Shown here piece after piece: positions 34,386 to 44,980 of a stretch of 64,000 nucleotides of DNA (position 1 is its first letter; every line of letters begins with the position of its first letter). Location of the stretch: assembly GCA_944326035.1 (NCBI GenBank), contig CALVCS010000011.1:186001-250000 (forward strand), given 5' to 3'. Below the pieces are notes generated by a model, which was not told the DNA's origin, searched no databases, and was given only the letters and a program-made list of their open reading frames with translations. A program made the position numbers and the translations under genes. Origin of the DNA: an uncultured Alistipes sp. GTDB lineage: Bacteria; Bacteroidota; Bacteroidia; Bacteroidales; Rikenellaceae.

Positions 34386-35606
34386 TTAGCGGTAAATAAG
34401 GGTCGATATTTGTTGACCGTAGATTTCTTGAGCCACATCGGTCAGCTCTTCCCGGGTAATCCCCATGATTTTGTCCCGGAACGATTCCAGACTATCTATA
34501 TTGTTGTAATGCAGATAACTACGGGCAGCTCCCAACATGTAGTTTTCGTTGCTTTCGACGGCAATGGTCATCTGGCCGAGGAACTGTTTTTTGGCCAGGG
34601 CCAGCAGTCGATCGCTGGTACGACCTTTCAGGATTTTTTCGATTTCTTGGTTGATGAGATCGATGCACTGTTCGACATGATCCTTGTCGGTTCCGAAGTA
34701 AATCGAGGCATAGCCCGTATTACTCAGGGGGCTGTAATTGGCTTCGATGGTATAAGAGAGACCGTTTCGTTCGCGCACGGCCAGATTCAGCAAGGAGTTG
34801 GCGGAGGGACCTCCCAACAGGTTGGTCAGCAAGCCCAACGTAATGCGCTTGTCATCTTGGAGACTGTAGGCCCGATTCCCTAAAATGCAATGTGCCTGGT
34901 GGTTATTGCGATTCATGAATTTGGTGAAAGGCATGTAACGGGGGGGCACATCCCGGACGAAACCTCGCGGGTTGGCCGGAATATCGGCGAAATAGCGATC
35001 GCAGATCTCTTGGAACCGTTTGGGCGAATGGTTTCCGATCACCGAGAAGACCATTTGGTCGGTGTTGTAGGTTCGTCCGATAAAGGCCAGCAGATCGTCG
35101 CGTGTGTATTTCATCAGCGATTTTTTGCTGCCTAAGATATTGTGCCCCAAGGAACATCCCGCAAAAATCAAGTCTTCGTAGTCGTCGTAGATCCGTTCTG
35201 CCGGGGCATCTTTATAGGAGTTGATTTCGTCGATGATGATCTCCTTCTCCTTGGCAATCTCTTTGGCCGGGAAGACCGAGTGGAAAACGATATCGGCCAA
35301 CAGTTCGGCCGCCTTTCCCAGATCGCCTTTGAGGGTGGTGGCATGGATCACCGTCTCCTCTTTGGTCGTATAGGCGTTCAGTTCTCCGCCCAGGTTTTCG
35401 AGGCGGGAGTTGATGTGAAAGGCGCGCCGTCGTTTGGTGCCTTTGAAAAAGGCGTGTTCAAGCAGATGAGCCAGTCCGTGTTGATTCTCCAGCTCATCCC
35501 GGCTACCGGTATTGACGGTCAAGGCACAGTGGGTCACGGCCGACCGGACCTGTTTATGCAGACACCGAATGCCGTTAGGTAAAATATATCGGGTAAATTC
35601 TTCCAT
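34386..35606 (-). CDS. M16 family zinc peptidase
   Basis: A 406-residue pitrilysin/processing-peptidase-like enzyme of subfamily M16B. The inverted zinc motif HLLEH lies at about residues 46-50, with the downstream glutamate in KEIIIDEINSY. Length fits a single two-domain subunit. No signal peptide, so it is probably cytoplasmic. It lies between uvrA and the methyltransferase gene on the minus strand. The start at 35606 (MEEFTRYILPNG) is chosen; the frame continues upstream into non-conserved sequence. Confidence 0.92.
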   Translation of the reverse strand: MEEFTRYILPNGIRCLHKQVRSAVTHCALTVNTGSRDELENQHGLAHLLEHAFFKGTKRRRAFHINSRLENLGGELNAYTTKEETVIHATTLKGDLGKAAELLADIVFHSVFPAKEIAKEKEIIIDEINSYKDAPAERIYDDYEDLIFAGCSLGHNILGSKKSLMKYTRDDLLAFIGRTYNTDQMVFSVIGNHSPKRFQEICDRYFADIPANPRGFVRDVPPRYMPFTKFMNRNNHQAHCILGNRAYSLQDDKRITLGLLTNLLGGPSANSLLNLAVRERNGLSYTIEANYSPLSNTGYASIYFGTDKDHVEQCIDLINQEIEKILKGRTSDRLLALAKKQFLGQMTIAVESNENYMLGAARSYLHYNNIDSLESFRDKIMGITREELTDVAQEIYGQQISTLIYR

Positions 35607-35646
35607 AGTCAATCGTTCAGGTGCGGGGTATGCCGCACGGAGGGGG

Positions 35647-38502
35647 TTAGGGTTTGGCGGCTTTGGCTTGCTCAGCGGCCAGCTGGGCGGCATGGGCTTC
35701 GTGTTGGGCCAAGAACTGTCCGGTATAGCTCTGTTTGCAGGTCATTAACTGGGCCGGAGTCCCTTGAAAGACGATCTCTCCCCCGGCGTCGCCCGCTTCA
35801 GGACCCAAGTCGATCACCCAGTCGGCACATTTAATGACATCCAGGTTGTGTTCGACGATCAGAATGGTGTGGCCTTTGGCCAGCAGCGCATCGAAAGAGC
35901 GTAACAGTTTTCGGATGTCGTGGAAGTGGAGTCCGGTGGTCGGTTCGTCGAAGATGAACAGAATGGGTTCCGTGGCATTTTCTTTAATCAGGAACGAGGC
36001 CAGCTTGACGCGTTGGCTTTCGCCGCCCGAAAGGGTCGACGAGGATTGTCCCAAGCGAATATAGCCCAATCCCACATCTTGAAGGGTTTTGAGTTTTTCG
36101 ATGATTTTTTTGTTGATCGGGTCCTCTTTCTGATGGGATTTGAACAACGTGATGGCATCGTCGACCGTCATCTCCAGAATGTCGTAGATCGAATAGCCAT
36201 GATATTTGACCTCCAACACTTCGTCTTTGAAGCGTTTGCCACCACAAGCCTCGCAGACCAGTTCGACATCGGCCATAAACTGCATCCCGACCTTGATGAC
36301 CCCTTCGCCCTGACACTCTTCGCAACGTCCGCCGGCAATATTGAACGAAAAGGTCGAGGGTCCCATTCCGTTGTGTTTGGCATAAGGCTGGTCGGCAAAC
36401 AGTTTGCGGATGTCGTCATAGGCTTTGATATAGGTGACGGGGTTTGACCGGGTCGATTTTCCGATGGGGTTTTGATCGATGATTTCGATCCCGCCGAGCC
36501 GATGCAGATCGCCTTCCAGTCCGGCGAAACTTCCCGGTTTGAGGCCGGTTTCATACAGTTCACGACGAACGGCCGGATAGAGAATATCGCGGACCAGCGA
36601 CGATTTGCCGCTGCCGCTCACGCCCGTAACGCACGTCATGACCCCCAATGGAAATTTGACGTCGATCCCTTTGAGGTTGTTTTCGCGGGCCCCTTTGATC
36701 TCGATATAGCTGTTCCAGGGGCGATATTGTTTCGGGGTTTCGATTTTTTCCTTCCCCGTCAGGTATTGGGCGGTCAGGCTGCGGCGGGCATGCACCAGTT
36801 CGTCGATCGGCCCGGCGAAGACCACTTCACCGCCTTCGTATCCGGCCCGAGGGCCGATGTCGATGATGGTGTCGGCGGCCCGGATAATCTCTTCCTCGTG
36901 TTCGACGACAATGACGGTGTTGCCCAGATCCCGTAACTTTTTGAGCACGCCAATCAGTCGGTTCGTATCGCGGGGATGCAGGCCGATACTGGGTTCGTCC
37001 AGAATATAGAGCGAGCCGACCAGGCTGCTTCCCAGCGAGGTGGCCAGGTTAATGCGTTGGCTTTCCCCGCCGGACAACGTGGAGGAGAGGCGGTCGAGGG
37101 TCAGATACCCCAGGCCCACCTCGTCGAGATAGTCCAGTCTCGAGGTGATTTCGGTCAATACGCGGGTGGCGGTTTGTCGATCGCGGTCGTCCAGGGAGAG
37201 GGTTTGGAAAAACCGTTGTAATTCATTGATCGGCATGGCGACCAGTTCCGCGATGTTGCGCCCCCCTACTTGGACATAGAGGGCCTCTTTACGCAGACGT
37301 CCTCCTCCGCAGTCGGGACAGATGGTTTTACCGGTATAGCGCGACAACATGACCCGAAACTGAATCTTGTATCGCTCCGATTCCAGGTAGCGGAAGAAGT
37401 CGTTCAGTCCATGGAAATAGGCATTCCCGGTCCACAACAGTTTTTTTTCGGCCTTCGACAGTTCGTAGTACGGCCGGTGGATGGGGAATCCGAATTTCGA
37501 CGCGTTCATCACCAGCTCGTTTTTCCATGTCCGCATGGTTTCGCCTCGCCAGCAGGCAATCGCATCTTCGTAGATACTTTTGGTCTTGTCGGGGACCACC
37601 AGGTCTTCGTCGATACCGGTCACCTTGCCGTATCCTTCACAACGGGGACAGGCGCCGATCGGGTTGTTGAAGCTGAACATATGTTCGCTGGGGCGTTCGA
37701 AAGTGAGGCCGTCACGTTCGAAACGCGAGGAAAACTCTTCGATATGGTCGTTTCCCTCCGGATGTTGGATCACCACTTCGCAAATCCCTTCCGACAGATT
37801 GAACGCCGTGCTGACCGAATCGCCCAATCGGCTGATCAGCTCTTCATCCTGACTGACACGTGCCCGATCGACCACGACCTTCATGGTGAGGGGATCGAAG
37901 CTATCGGCCGACTGCACGGCATCTTCGATAAAGAGCACTTTGCCCTGGGAATAGACCCTTTGAAAGCCATCTTTGGCCAGCAACGTCAATTTTTCGATCA
38001 GCCCCTGTCCGGCCGCCAGTTGCAGGGGGGCCGTTACCAGGATGCGGGTTCCGGCTTCCAGCGAGAGGATGTAGTCCACGACATCGCTGACCGAATGGGC
38101 TTTGACCTCAAGTCCCGAGATGGGCGAAAAGGTGTGGCCAATGCGAGCGAACAGCAGTTTGAGGTAGTCGTAAATCTCGGTAGAGGTTCCGACCGTCGAA
38201 CGGGGATTACGGGTATTGACCTTTTGTTCGATAGCGATGGCCGGGGCGATGCCGGTAATGAAGTCCACGTCGGGTTTATTGATTTTGCCCAGGAACTGGC
38301 GGGCGTAAGCCGAAAGGCTTTCGACGTAACGTCGCTGTCCTTCGGCGAAAATCGTGTCGAATGCCAGCGTGGATTTTCCCGAGCCCGACAGTCCGGTAAT
38401 GACCACCAGTTGGTTGTGGGGGATGCGGACCTCGATATTTTTGAGGTTGTGGACCCGGGCTCCTTTGACGTGTATTTCTTTGACTTCTTCGGTTGGTTTC
38501 AT
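35647..38502 (-). CDS. uvrA: Excinuclease ABC subunit UvrA
   Basis: DNA damage recognition ATPase of nucleotide excision repair. The 951-residue protein has two ABC modules with Walker A motifs [14 protein letters not shown] and [14 protein letters not shown], signatures LSGGESQR twice, and zinc-binding cysteine pairs ([34 protein letters not shown]). A short Ala/Gln/Glu-rich C-terminal tail (last 20 residues) is an extension. First gene of a minus-strand run with M16 and O-methyltransferase. Confidence 0.97.
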   Translation of the reverse strand: MKPTEEVKEIHVKGARVHNLKNIEVRIPHNQLVVITGLSGSGKSTLAFDTIFAEGQRRYVESLSAYARQFLGKINKPDVDFITGIAPAIAIEQKVNTRNPRSTVGTSTEIYDYLKLLFARIGHTFSPISGLEVKAHSVSDVVDYILSLEAGTRILVTAPLQLAAGQGLIEKLTLLAKDGFQRVYSQGKVLFIEDAVQSADSFDPLTMKVVVDRARVSQDEELISRLGDSVSTAFNLSEGICEVVIQHPEGNDHIEEFSSRFERDGLTFERPSEHMFSFNNPIGACPRCEGYGKVTGIDEDLVVPDKTKSIYEDAIACWRGETMRTWKNELVMNASKFGFPIHRPYYELSKAEKKLLWTGNAYFHGLNDFFRYLESERYKIQFRVMLSRYTGKTICPDCGGGRLRKEALYVQVGGRNIAELVAMPINELQRFFQTLSLDDRDRQTATRVLTEITSRLDYLDEVGLGYLTLDRLSSTLSGGESQRINLATSLGSSLVGSLYILDEPSIGLHPRDTNRLIGVLKKLRDLGNTVIVVEHEEEIIRAADTIIDIGPRAGYEGGEVVFAGPIDELVHARRSLTAQYLTGKEKIETPKQYRPWNSYIEIKGARENNLKGIDVKFPLGVMTCVTGVSGSGKSSLVRDILYPAVRRELYETGLKPGSFAGLEGDLHRLGGIEIIDQNPIGKSTRSNPVTYIKAYDDIRKLFADQPYAKHNGMGPSTFSFNIAGGRCEECQGEGVIKVGMQFMADVELVCEACGGKRFKDEVLEVKYHGYSIYDILEMTVDDAITLFKSHQKEDPINKKIIEKLKTLQDVGLGYIRLGQSSSTLSGGESQRVKLASFLIKENATEPILFIFDEPTTGLHFHDIRKLLRSFDALLAKGHTILIVEHNLDVIKCADWVIDLGPEAGDAGGEIVFQGTPAQLMTCKQSYTGQFLAQHEAHAAQLAAEQAKAAKP

Positions 38503-38532
38503 GGTAATGGGTTGCGTACCGTTAGGAAACGG

Positions 38533-38571
38533 AAAAATCCGGCCCGGAATTGTGTGATTCCTGCGCCGGAT
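38533..38571 (-). terminator. Terminator after pyrI
   Basis: An outer 7-bp stem (38537-38543 with 38565-38571) encloses an inner GGAAT/ATTCC stem; on the minus strand it is followed by a T run (plus-strand A at 38533-38537). It separates the dapB-pyrI operon from uvrA. Confidence 0.65.
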
Positions 38572-38593
38572 GGAGGGTTGACGGCATCGGGGT

Positions 38594-39058
38594 CTATTTG
38601 ACCAGTTTCATGTTGTCCTGGTGGGTAGCCTTTTCACAATATTTGCAGATCAGCGAGATTTCGCCGTTTTCCTGCTGGACGGTGAAAGAGGTTTTGACCG
38701 GCTCCACATTGGTGATGCACTTCGGATTGGCGCATTTGACGAAACCTTCGATGGTGTGAGGCACTTCGACCTGACGTTTTTCCACCACCTTGAAGTCCCG
38801 GATGATATTGACCGAGGCCATCGGGGCGAACAGGGCGATGCGGTTGATTTCGTCCTGTTGGCAGAAGCGGTCGGTGATTTTTATGATTGCTTTGGTACCC
38901 ATTCGTTTGCTTTCGAGGTTGTTGCCGAAAGTCATGCGATGGGTATCTTTTTCCAGCCCCAGCAGGTAGATGATCTTGAATAGAGAGTCGGAAGGCAGGT
39001 GATCGATGACCGTACCGTTTTCGATGGCTCTGACCTCAAATTTCTGTTCCATATTCAT
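38594..39058 (-). CDS. pyrI: Aspartate carbamoyltransferase regulatory subunit
   Basis: Regulatory chain that binds CTP/ATP and holds the PyrB trimers together. The 154-residue length is typical. The C-terminal zinc domain shows CANPKC followed by CKYC, the four expected cysteines. It follows pyrB by five bases, as usual, so the enzyme should be the allosteric dodecamer. Confidence 0.96.
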   Translation of the reverse strand: MNMEQKFEVRAIENGTVIDHLPSDSLFKIIYLLGLEKDTHRMTFGNNLESKRMGTKAIIKITDRFCQQDEINRIALFAPMASVNIIRDFKVVEKRQVEVPHTIEGFVKCANPKCITNVEPVKTSFTVQQENGEISLICKYCEKATHQDNMKLVK

Positions 39059-39063
39059 AAGCT

Positions 39064-39975
39064 TTATTTTACGACGCCCAACAAATAACTGATAATCGCC
39101 ATACGGGTATAGACACCGTTTTCTGTCTGTTGAAAATAGTAGGCTTTCGGGTTGGTGTCCACATCCGGGTCGATCTCTCCGACACGAGGCAGCGGATGGA
39201 GAATCCGCATATTCGGTTTGGTCCCCTGGAGCATGTCGTTTTTGAGGACATACACGTTTTTCATGCGTTCGTATTCCATCGGATCGGAGAAGCGTTCCCG
39301 TTGTACGCGAGTCATGTAGACGATGTCGGCATCGTTGATGGCCGGCAGGATTTCGCGGGTTTCGGTGTAAGGGATACCTTTGGCATCGAGGAATCGTTTA
39401 TACTCTTCGGGCATTTTCAGCTCATCGGGAGCGACGAACGTGAAGGTGGGACTGAAGTGAGAGAGAGCCTGCAGGAGCGAGTGCACCGTACGGCCATACT
39501 TCAGGTCGCCGATCATGGTGATGTTGATGTGGTCGAGCCGTCCCTGGGTTTTTTTGATCGAATAGAGGTCCAGCAGGGTTTGGCTGGGGTGTTGGTTGGC
39601 GCCGTCCCCGGCATTGACCACCGGAACACGGGAGATCTCTCCGGCATAACGGGCTGCGCCTTCGATGTAGTGGCGCATGACGATCATGTCGCAGTAGTTC
39701 GAGATGGTGGTGATGGTGTCATGAAAGGTTTCGCCTTTCGAGAGGCTGGTGTTGCTGACCTCCGAGAAGCCGATGACGCGGCCTCCCAGGTGGTTGATGG
39801 CGCTTTCGAAACTGAGTCGTGTGCGGGTCGACGGTTCGAAAAAGAGTGACGCGATCACTTTTCCGGCCAAGACCTGCTGGTGCGGATCGGCTTCGAAACG
39901 TGCGGCCAGTTCCGTGATTTTGATGATTTCCTCACGCGTGAAATCGTTGATGGACACCAAATTTTTCTTCCCCAT
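39064..39975 (-). CDS. pyrB: Aspartate carbamoyltransferase catalytic subunit
   Basis: Condenses carbamoyl phosphate and aspartate in the committed step of pyrimidine synthesis. It has 303 residues. The carbamoyl-phosphate motif is [12 protein letters not shown] (about residues 49-60), with HPSQTLLD downstream. It is followed five bases later by pyrI. No pyrL-like leader or attenuator is visible upstream, because yigZ lies only 17 bases away. Confidence 0.97.
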   Translation of the reverse strand: MGKKNLVSINDFTREEIIKITELAARFEADPHQQVLAGKVIASLFFEPSTRTRLSFESAINHLGGRVIGFSEVSNTSLSKGETFHDTITTISNYCDMIVMRHYIEGAARYAGEISRVPVVNAGDGANQHPSQTLLDLYSIKKTQGRLDHINITMIGDLKYGRTVHSLLQALSHFSPTFTFVAPDELKMPEEYKRFLDAKGIPYTETREILPAINDADIVYMTRVQRERFSDPMEYERMKNVYVLKNDMLQGTKPNMRILHPLPRVGEIDPDVDTNPKAYYFQQTENGVYTRMAIISYLLGVVK

Positions 39976-39992
39976 AATCGTTTGATATAAGG

Positions 39993-40625
39993 TTATTTGT
40001 TTAACGTAACTGTCGTTGGTTCAGTTTCCATATCCATGCCTTCGACCTGAGCGAGCCGTTCGGTCAGGGTATGGAATTTTGATCGGCGGATCGAGAGTCT
40101 CATTTGGCAGAGGTTATCGAACTGCTGATCGAGGATTCGGGGTTGCATCTCCTTGACAATGCGCATAACGTCGTTCATGACCAGGTAGCCGAAACGAATC
40201 TGGACCGTATCGTCGACGGTTCGTTGGACGATCTGTGCGGCCTCCAGCACCAAGGCAGCCGATTGTTTGTAGGCTGCGATCAGTCCCGAGACGCCCAGCT
40301 TCGTGCCGCCGAAATAGCGTACCACGACGATGAGGGCGTTGGTGACTTCCCGGGAGAGAAGTTGTCCCAGGATGGGTCGTCCGGCGGTTGACGAGGGTTC
40401 CCCGTCGTCGTTGGCCCGGAAGGTTTCGCCCTGGGGGCCCAGACGCCAGGCATAGCAGTGATGGGTGGCGTCGTAGTAGCGTTTCCGCAGGGCGTCGAGT
40501 CGTTCGCGGATCTCTTCCTCGTCGTTCACCGGGTAGGCGTAGGCGAGAAATTTGCTCCCCTTGTCCTTGTAAAGAGCCTCTGCCTCACCGGACAGCGTAT
40601 AGTAGGTGTCGGCGGGTGCTTCCAT
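39993..40625 (-). CDS. YigZ/IMPACT family protein
   Basis: A 210-residue member of the UPF0029/IMPACT family: an N-terminal ribosomal S5-fold domain with the signature [14 protein letters not shown] start and [12 protein letters not shown], and a C-terminal DUF1949-like domain. Bacterial members are linked to translation or proteolysis but lack a firm biochemical role. It lies between lepB and pyrB in the same minus-strand run. Confidence 0.88.
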   Translation of the reverse strand: MEAPADTYYTLSGEAEALYKDKGSKFLAYAYPVNDEEEIRERLDALRKRYYDATHHCYAWRLGPQGETFRANDDGEPSSTAGRPILGQLLSREVTNALIVVVRYFGGTKLGVSGLIAAYKQSAALVLEAAQIVQRTVDDTVQIRFGYLVMNDVMRIVKEMQPRILDQQFDNLCQMRLSIRRSKFHTLTERLAQVEGMDMETEPTTVTLNK

Positions 40626-40636
40626 TGCTTTATGGG

Positions 40637-42031
40637 TTAATCGACTCCTTTGAATAGGCGTTTCCAGCGGATATTGGCCGGGAAACGTTTGTCTTTATCG
40701 AGGGATAACCAGATGAACGAGGCTTTTCCGACGATATGGTCTTCGGGAACGAATCCCCAGAAGCGCGAATCGGCCGAGTTATGGCGGTTGTCTCCCATCA
40801 TAAAGTAATAATCCATGCCGAAGGTATAGCTATCGGCGGGATTGCCGTCGATCAGGATTTGGCCGTCGTCCCGAACTTGAAGCGTATGCCCTTCATACGT
40901 TTCGATGATCCGACGATAAAGCGGCAGGTTTTGCAGGGTCAATTGCACGGTGGCTCCTTTGGCGGGGATCCACAACGGGCCGAAGTTATCTTCATTCCAA
41001 GCGTAGGCGGCCCGATCGCTGTGCGGAAAGATGGACGGATTCCATCCTTGAGCCTCATACTTAATCACTTCCGTGATATTGCGCATTCCCCGAATGCGTT
41101 CCACATTTTGGGCGGTTAGCGGTAAGGTATAGGTTTGATCGGCGTTGTTATAGCTGATATCGTCTTTGGCGATACCCATCTCTTCAAAGGCTTCGGCTGA
41201 GATGGGGGTTCCGTTGGTACGGACGAAGTAGACGAACTGCATGCCGGGAATCTCCTGTTGCGGATGGCCGTTGAGGTAGACCTGGCTGTGACGGATACAG
41301 AGGGTATCTCCGGGCATGCCGATGGCACGTTTGATGTAGTTTTCGCGCTTATCGACCGGACGTTCGATGATGGTTCCATTTTCCCACACGTGGCGTCTCC
41401 CCTCTTTCGGGCCATACATTTTTTGGTATTGGCGCAACATTTCGTAGTAGCTGATCGCCTGATTTTCCAGGATGACCGTATCGCCTTCCGGGAAGTTGAA
41501 GACCACAGCGTCGTACCGTTTCACCGAGCCGAGACCTTTAAGGCGATGATAAGGCCAGGAGATCCATTCCACGAACGATTTTTTCGTTTGGGAGAACGGC
41601 ATCGTATTGTGTACCAGTGGGAAGGATAAAGGCGTATTGGGGATTTTAGGGCCATAGGCCACTTTGCTGACACACAGGTAGTCGCCCACCAACAGCGATT
41701 TTTCCATCGAGGAGGTGGGGATGACATACATTTCGAAGAAGAAAATACGGATCAGGCTGGCCACGATCGTTGCGAATAGAATGGCTTCGACCCATTCAGC
41801 GGTTCGTCGATAGGTTTTGTTTTCCTGTTTCCGTTTTTTGTGTTTGGACCAGCAGAAGCGGTAGAAATATTTAGAGATATAGAGGTCGAAGATCACGATC
41901 TCGCCCAGCAGCATCCACAGATTCCCGGTCCAGACCACGAACCAGAGAATATAGAGGAGGGAGACCAGTGAAAATTTCACCCACTTGTTGCTCCAGAGTT
42001 TCTTGAGGGTTTTCATGGAGGGATCAGCCAT
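40637..42031 (-). CDS. lepB: Signal peptidase I
   Basis: Membrane-bound S26 peptidase that releases exported proteins from signal peptides. The 464 residues are long for the family. There are N-terminal membrane segments (about 16-50) and a further one before the active site (about 83-105). The nucleophile serine is in VIPTSSMEKSLLVGD and the general-base lysine in KRAIGMPGDTL; the C-terminal box GDNRHNSADSRFWG is present. A roughly 130-residue insertion between the lysine and the C-terminal box is a Bacteroidetes trait. Its first eight bases overlap dapB. Confidence 0.95.
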   Translation of the reverse strand: MADPSMKTLKKLWSNKWVKFSLVSLLYILWFVVWTGNLWMLLGEIVIFDLYISKYFYRFCWSKHKKRKQENKTYRRTAEWVEAILFATIVASLIRIFFFEMYVIPTSSMEKSLLVGDYLCVSKVAYGPKIPNTPLSFPLVHNTMPFSQTKKSFVEWISWPYHRLKGLGSVKRYDAVVFNFPEGDTVILENQAISYYEMLRQYQKMYGPKEGRRHVWENGTIIERPVDKRENYIKRAIGMPGDTLCIRHSQVYLNGHPQQEIPGMQFVYFVRTNGTPISAEAFEEMGIAKDDISYNNADQTYTLPLTAQNVERIRGMRNITEVIKYEAQGWNPSIFPHSDRAAYAWNEDNFGPLWIPAKGATVQLTLQNLPLYRRIIETYEGHTLQVRDDGQILIDGNPADSYTFGMDYYFMMGDNRHNSADSRFWGFVPEDHIVGKASFIWLSLDKDKRFPANIRWKRLFKGVD

Positions 42032-42746
42032 TGGTTTGCATCAGATCTTTCATCGAGAAGACGCCTTTTTTGCCTTGGATGAATTCGGCGGCCAGGACAG
42101 CTCCGAGCGCGAATCCCTGGCGGCTTTTGGCGGTATGTGTCAGCGAGATTTGGTCCACGTCCGATTCGTAAATCACGGTATGGGTTCCCGGTACGACGCT
42201 ACGTCGGATAGCGGCGATGCCCAGTTCTTCGGGAACGGTCGTCGCTCCGCAGATCCAGCGGGTTTTGCGGTCGAGGTTTTCGAGGATGCCTTCGGCGGCG
42301 GTGATGGCCGTACCGCTGGGGGCATCTTTTTTCTGGGTATGATGGGTCTCCTCGATAGTTACATCGTACTCTTCGAATCGATTCATCAGTTCGGCCAACC
42401 GGCGGTTGACTTCAAAGAAGATATTCACGCCGATGCTGTAATTCGAGGCGTAGAAAAAGGCGCCGTTTTTACGTTTGCAGAGCGCTTCGGCTTCGGCAAA
42501 ACGATCCAGCCAGGCTGTGGTTCCACAGACCACCGGGGTGCCGGCTTCCAGGCAGATCGAAATATTGTGGAAAGCGGTTTGCGGGGTAGAAAATTCGATG
42601 GCGACATCGATGTTGCGCAGATTGTCGGCCGTGAGATCCTGGGCGTTGTCTTTATCGATGATCAGGGCGATCTCGTGGCCACGCGAGCGTAAGATCTGCT
42701 CGATGGCCTTTCCCATTTTCCCGTAGCCTACCAAGGCGATTTTCAT
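42024..42746 (-). CDS. dapB: 4-hydroxy-tetrahydrodipicolinate reductase
   Basis: Reduces HTPA to tetrahydrodipicolinate in lysine and diaminopimelate synthesis. It has 240 residues. The nucleotide motif is VGYGKMGKAIE (about residues 5-15), and the signature EETHHTQKKDAPSGTA contains the catalytic His and Lys. It is the first gene of a minus-strand operon (dapB-lepB-yigZ-pyrB-pyrI) and is preceded by a roughly 95-base leader with two hairpins and a TACTTTTG promoter box. Confidence 0.96.
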   Translation of the reverse strand: MKIALVGYGKMGKAIEQILRSRGHEIALIIDKDNAQDLTADNLRNIDVAIEFSTPQTAFHNISICLEAGTPVVCGTTAWLDRFAEAEALCKRKNGAFFYASNYSIGVNIFFEVNRRLAELMNRFEEYDVTIEETHHTQKKDAPSGTAITAAEGILENLDRKTRWICGATTVPEELGIAAIRRSVVPGTHTVIYESDVDQISLTHTAKSRQGFALGAVLAAEFIQGKKGVFSMKDLMQTNG

Positions 42747-42771
42747 AATGAACGGTTAAGGTTACTGAATC

Positions 42772-42837
42772 CCGCATGAAAGCGGAAGGAATATTCACGC
42801 TGTCAAAGCGATAGCTCGGACTATCGAAGCCGCGTGA
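42772..42837 (-). promoter_or_regulatory. Structured 5' leader of dapB
   Basis: Between the -7 box (42848-42855) and the dapB start, the minus-strand RNA can form an outer stem TCACGC/GCGTGA (42795-42800 with 42832-42837) enclosing CGATAG/CTATCG (42809-42814 with 42821-42826), then a small CCGC/GCGG hairpin (42772-42775 with 42782-42785). Reading it as a regulatory leader is inference. Confidence 0.4.
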
Positions 42838-42847
42838 CTTATCTCAA

Positions 42848-42855
42848 CAAAAGTA
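42848..42855 (-). promoter_or_regulatory. -7 promoter element TACTTTTG for dapB
   Basis: Exact TAnnTTTG on the minus strand, 102 bases before the dapB ATG, implying a long untranslated leader. Confidence 0.5.
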
Positions 42856-42932
42856 CGCTAATTTCCCGAGAAAATAAAACTTTCTTTCGGGGAACTTTCG
42901 ACGGTGGGTCGGGGTATTTTGGTGAAAAACGT

Positions 42933-42940
42933 TATCTTTG
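42933..42940 (+). promoter_or_regulatory. -7 promoter element TATCTTTG for truA
   Basis: Exact TAnnTTTG 15 bases before the truA GTG, with TTTTGG ending 11 bases upstream of the box. The very short leader leaves little room for a ribosome binding site. Confidence 0.55.
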
Positions 42941-42954
42941 TTAGAAAATAGTGA

Positions 42955-43710
42955 GTGTTGCGATATTTTCTCGAACTTGCCTACGACGGAACGGCCTATA
43001 ACGGATGGCAGATCCAGCCGTATTCACCTTCGGTACAGGAGGCTTTGCAGCGTGGACTTTCGACGATTTTACGGACGCCTACCGAGGTGGTGGGGGCCGG
43101 ACGTACGGATACGGGGGTGCATGCTTCGTTTTATGTGGCCCATTTCGATGTGGAACGGCCGATCGATTCGGCTGCCGATTTTTGTTATCACCTGAATGCT
43201 GTGTTGCCGCCGGACATTGCAGTCAGTGCGCTCAGAAGGGTTCGAGAGGGGGCTCATGCTCGTTTCGATGCTCGTTTGCGGGAGTATCGCTACTATGTTT
43301 CCCCGCGGAAAAATCCGTTTACCCGGGATCGGGCCTATACCCTCACCTACCCGCTCGATGGAGCGGCCATGAATGAGGCGGCCGCCGAGTTGCTTCGATA
43401 TGAGGATTTTACCAGTTTTGCCAAACTGCACTCCAACAACCGAACCAATCGTTGTCAGGTGGTGCGGGCGCAGTGGGAGCAGCAGGAGGGCTTGTGGGTC
43501 TTCACGATTGCGGCCGATCGGTTTTTACGGAACATGGTGCGGGCGATTGTGGGGACGCTGTTGGATGTGGGTCGGGGCAAACTCTCCCGGGAGGACTTTT
43601 GCCGGGTGATCGAAGGCGGCGATCGCAGATTGGCCGGAACGTCGGCGCCTCCCCAGGGTTTGTTTTTGAGCCGGGTGGAGTATCCCGACGACATTTATGA
43701 GACGGAATAA
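42955..43710 (+). CDS. truA: tRNA pseudouridine(38-40) synthase
   Basis: Isomerises uridines in the anticodon stem-loop. The 251-residue length and motif VGAGRTDTGVHASF, holding the catalytic aspartate (about residue 52), are typical. The family's N-terminal LRYFLELAYDGTAYNGWQ is encoded directly from a GTG at 42955; no upstream ATG in frame exists before the promoter box. Confidence 0.94.
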   Translation: MLRYFLELAYDGTAYNGWQIQPYSPSVQEALQRGLSTILRTPTEVVGAGRTDTGVHASFYVAHFDVERPIDSAADFCYHLNAVLPPDIAVSALRRVREGAHARFDARLREYRYYVSPRKNPFTRDRAYTLTYPLDGAAMNEAAAELLRYEDFTSFAKLHSNNRTNRCQVVRAQWEQQEGLWVFTIAADRFLRNMVRAIVGTLLDVGRGKLSREDFCRVIEGGDRRLAGTSAPPQGLFLSRVEYPDDIYETE

Positions 43711-43770
43711 TGGTCGAACGATAGACATATAATTGTCAATCAGACGAATAAAAATCATAAACGATACGAC

Positions 43771-44922
43771 ATGAAGACAAAATTGCAGGAAAAATTCAAA
43801 GAGCATTTTGGCGAGGGAGCTTCGCTGTATGCGTCTCCGGGCCGGGTCAATCTGATCGGCGAACACACCGATTATAACATGGGCTTTGTGATGCCTGGAG
43901 CCATCGACAAGGCGATCTATGTGGCTGTTAAACCCAATGGCGGCAAGGTATGCCATCTCTACTCGATCGATTACGATGAGGCGATCGACTTGGATATGGC
44001 CGGCGAAAAACCGGCTCAACAATGGGCCTGCTATATCTACGGGGTGGTCAAAGAGATGGAAAAACGCGGAGCGAAGGTTCCGTCTTTCGATATGGCTTTT
44101 GGGGGCGATGTGCCGCTGGGGGCTGGACTCTCCTCTTCGGCGGCTTTGGAAAGTGCCGTGGGTTTTGCGCTGAATGACCTGTTCGGATTGGGCTTCGATC
44201 GGGCTCAATTGGCGAAAATCGGCCAGATGACCGAACACAATTATGTCGGGGTGCGTTGCGGGATTATGGACCAGTTTGCCTCGCTGTTCGGCGAAAAGGG
44301 CAAGATTATCCGCTTGGACTGCCGCTCGTTGGAGTATAAACTCGAACCGTTCGATCCGGAAGCCGCCGGCTGTAAGGTCGTGCTGTTCGACACCGGGGTG
44401 AAACATTCGTTGGCTTCGTCGGAGTATAATGTGCGTCGCGCACAGTGTGAAAAAGGGGTGTCGGTCGTGGCGTCTCATGTGCCGGGCGTGGAATCGTTGC
44501 GGGACGTGACCCTGGAGATGCTCAATCAGTATAAGGACGAGATGGATGAAGTGGTTTATCGTCGTTGCCGATTTGTGATCGAAGAGAACCAACGCCTGCT
44601 GGATGCTTGCCAGGCTTTGGAGCAGGGGGATTATGTGACATTCGGACAGAAGGTCAACGGCTCACACAAGGGATTGAGCCAGGATTATGAAGTGAGCTGT
44701 CCGGAATTGGATTTTCTGGCCGATATCGCCCATGCGAATCCCGGTGTTTTGGGGGCTCGTATGATGGGTGGTGGCTTTGGGGGTTGCACGATCAACCTGG
44801 TCAAAACCGAAGCCTATGACGCCTATTTGCAGGAGATCAAAACCAAATATCAGGAAAAATTCGGACGCGAACCGCGGATCATTGAGGTGGTGATTTCGCA
44901 GGGAGCGCACAAGATTGCATAA
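43771..44922 (+). CDS. galK: Galactokinase
   Basis: Phosphorylates alpha-D-galactose at C1 (Leloir pathway). At 383 residues, full length. The GHMP family galactokinase signature is GRVNLIGEHTDYN (about residues 25-37), the ATP loop GLSSSAALESAV, and the C-terminal GGGFGGCT. galT/galE are not adjacent; the GH36 alpha-galactosidase at 52634 could supply galactose. Confidence 0.96.
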   Translation: MKTKLQEKFKEHFGEGASLYASPGRVNLIGEHTDYNMGFVMPGAIDKAIYVAVKPNGGKVCHLYSIDYDEAIDLDMAGEKPAQQWACYIYGVVKEMEKRGAKVPSFDMAFGGDVPLGAGLSSSAALESAVGFALNDLFGLGFDRAQLAKIGQMTEHNYVGVRCGIMDQFASLFGEKGKIIRLDCRSLEYKLEPFDPEAAGCKVVLFDTGVKHSLASSEYNVRRAQCEKGVSVVASHVPGVESLRDVTLEMLNQYKDEMDEVVYRRCRFVIEENQRLLDACQALEQGDYVTFGQKVNGSHKGLSQDYEVSCPELDFLADIAHANPGVLGARMMGGGFGGCTINLVKTEAYDAYLQEIKTKYQEKFGREPRIIEVVISQGAHKIA

Positions 44923-44943
44923 GCTGCATCCGACTTTTGCGTA

Positions 44944-44980
44944 CGAGGAGGCCTTTTTCCAAAGGGCCTCCTCGTTTTTT
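44944..44980 (+). terminator. Rho-independent terminator after galK
   Basis: A 10-bp GC-rich stem (44944-44953 with 44965-44974), followed by six T, 22 bases beyond the galK stop. Confidence 0.88.

Noticed and set aside
42747..42855. Lysine riboswitch upstream of dapB
   Set aside because: The leader is under 110 bases and shows only two simple hairpins; the lysine riboswitch is much larger with a multi-helix core.
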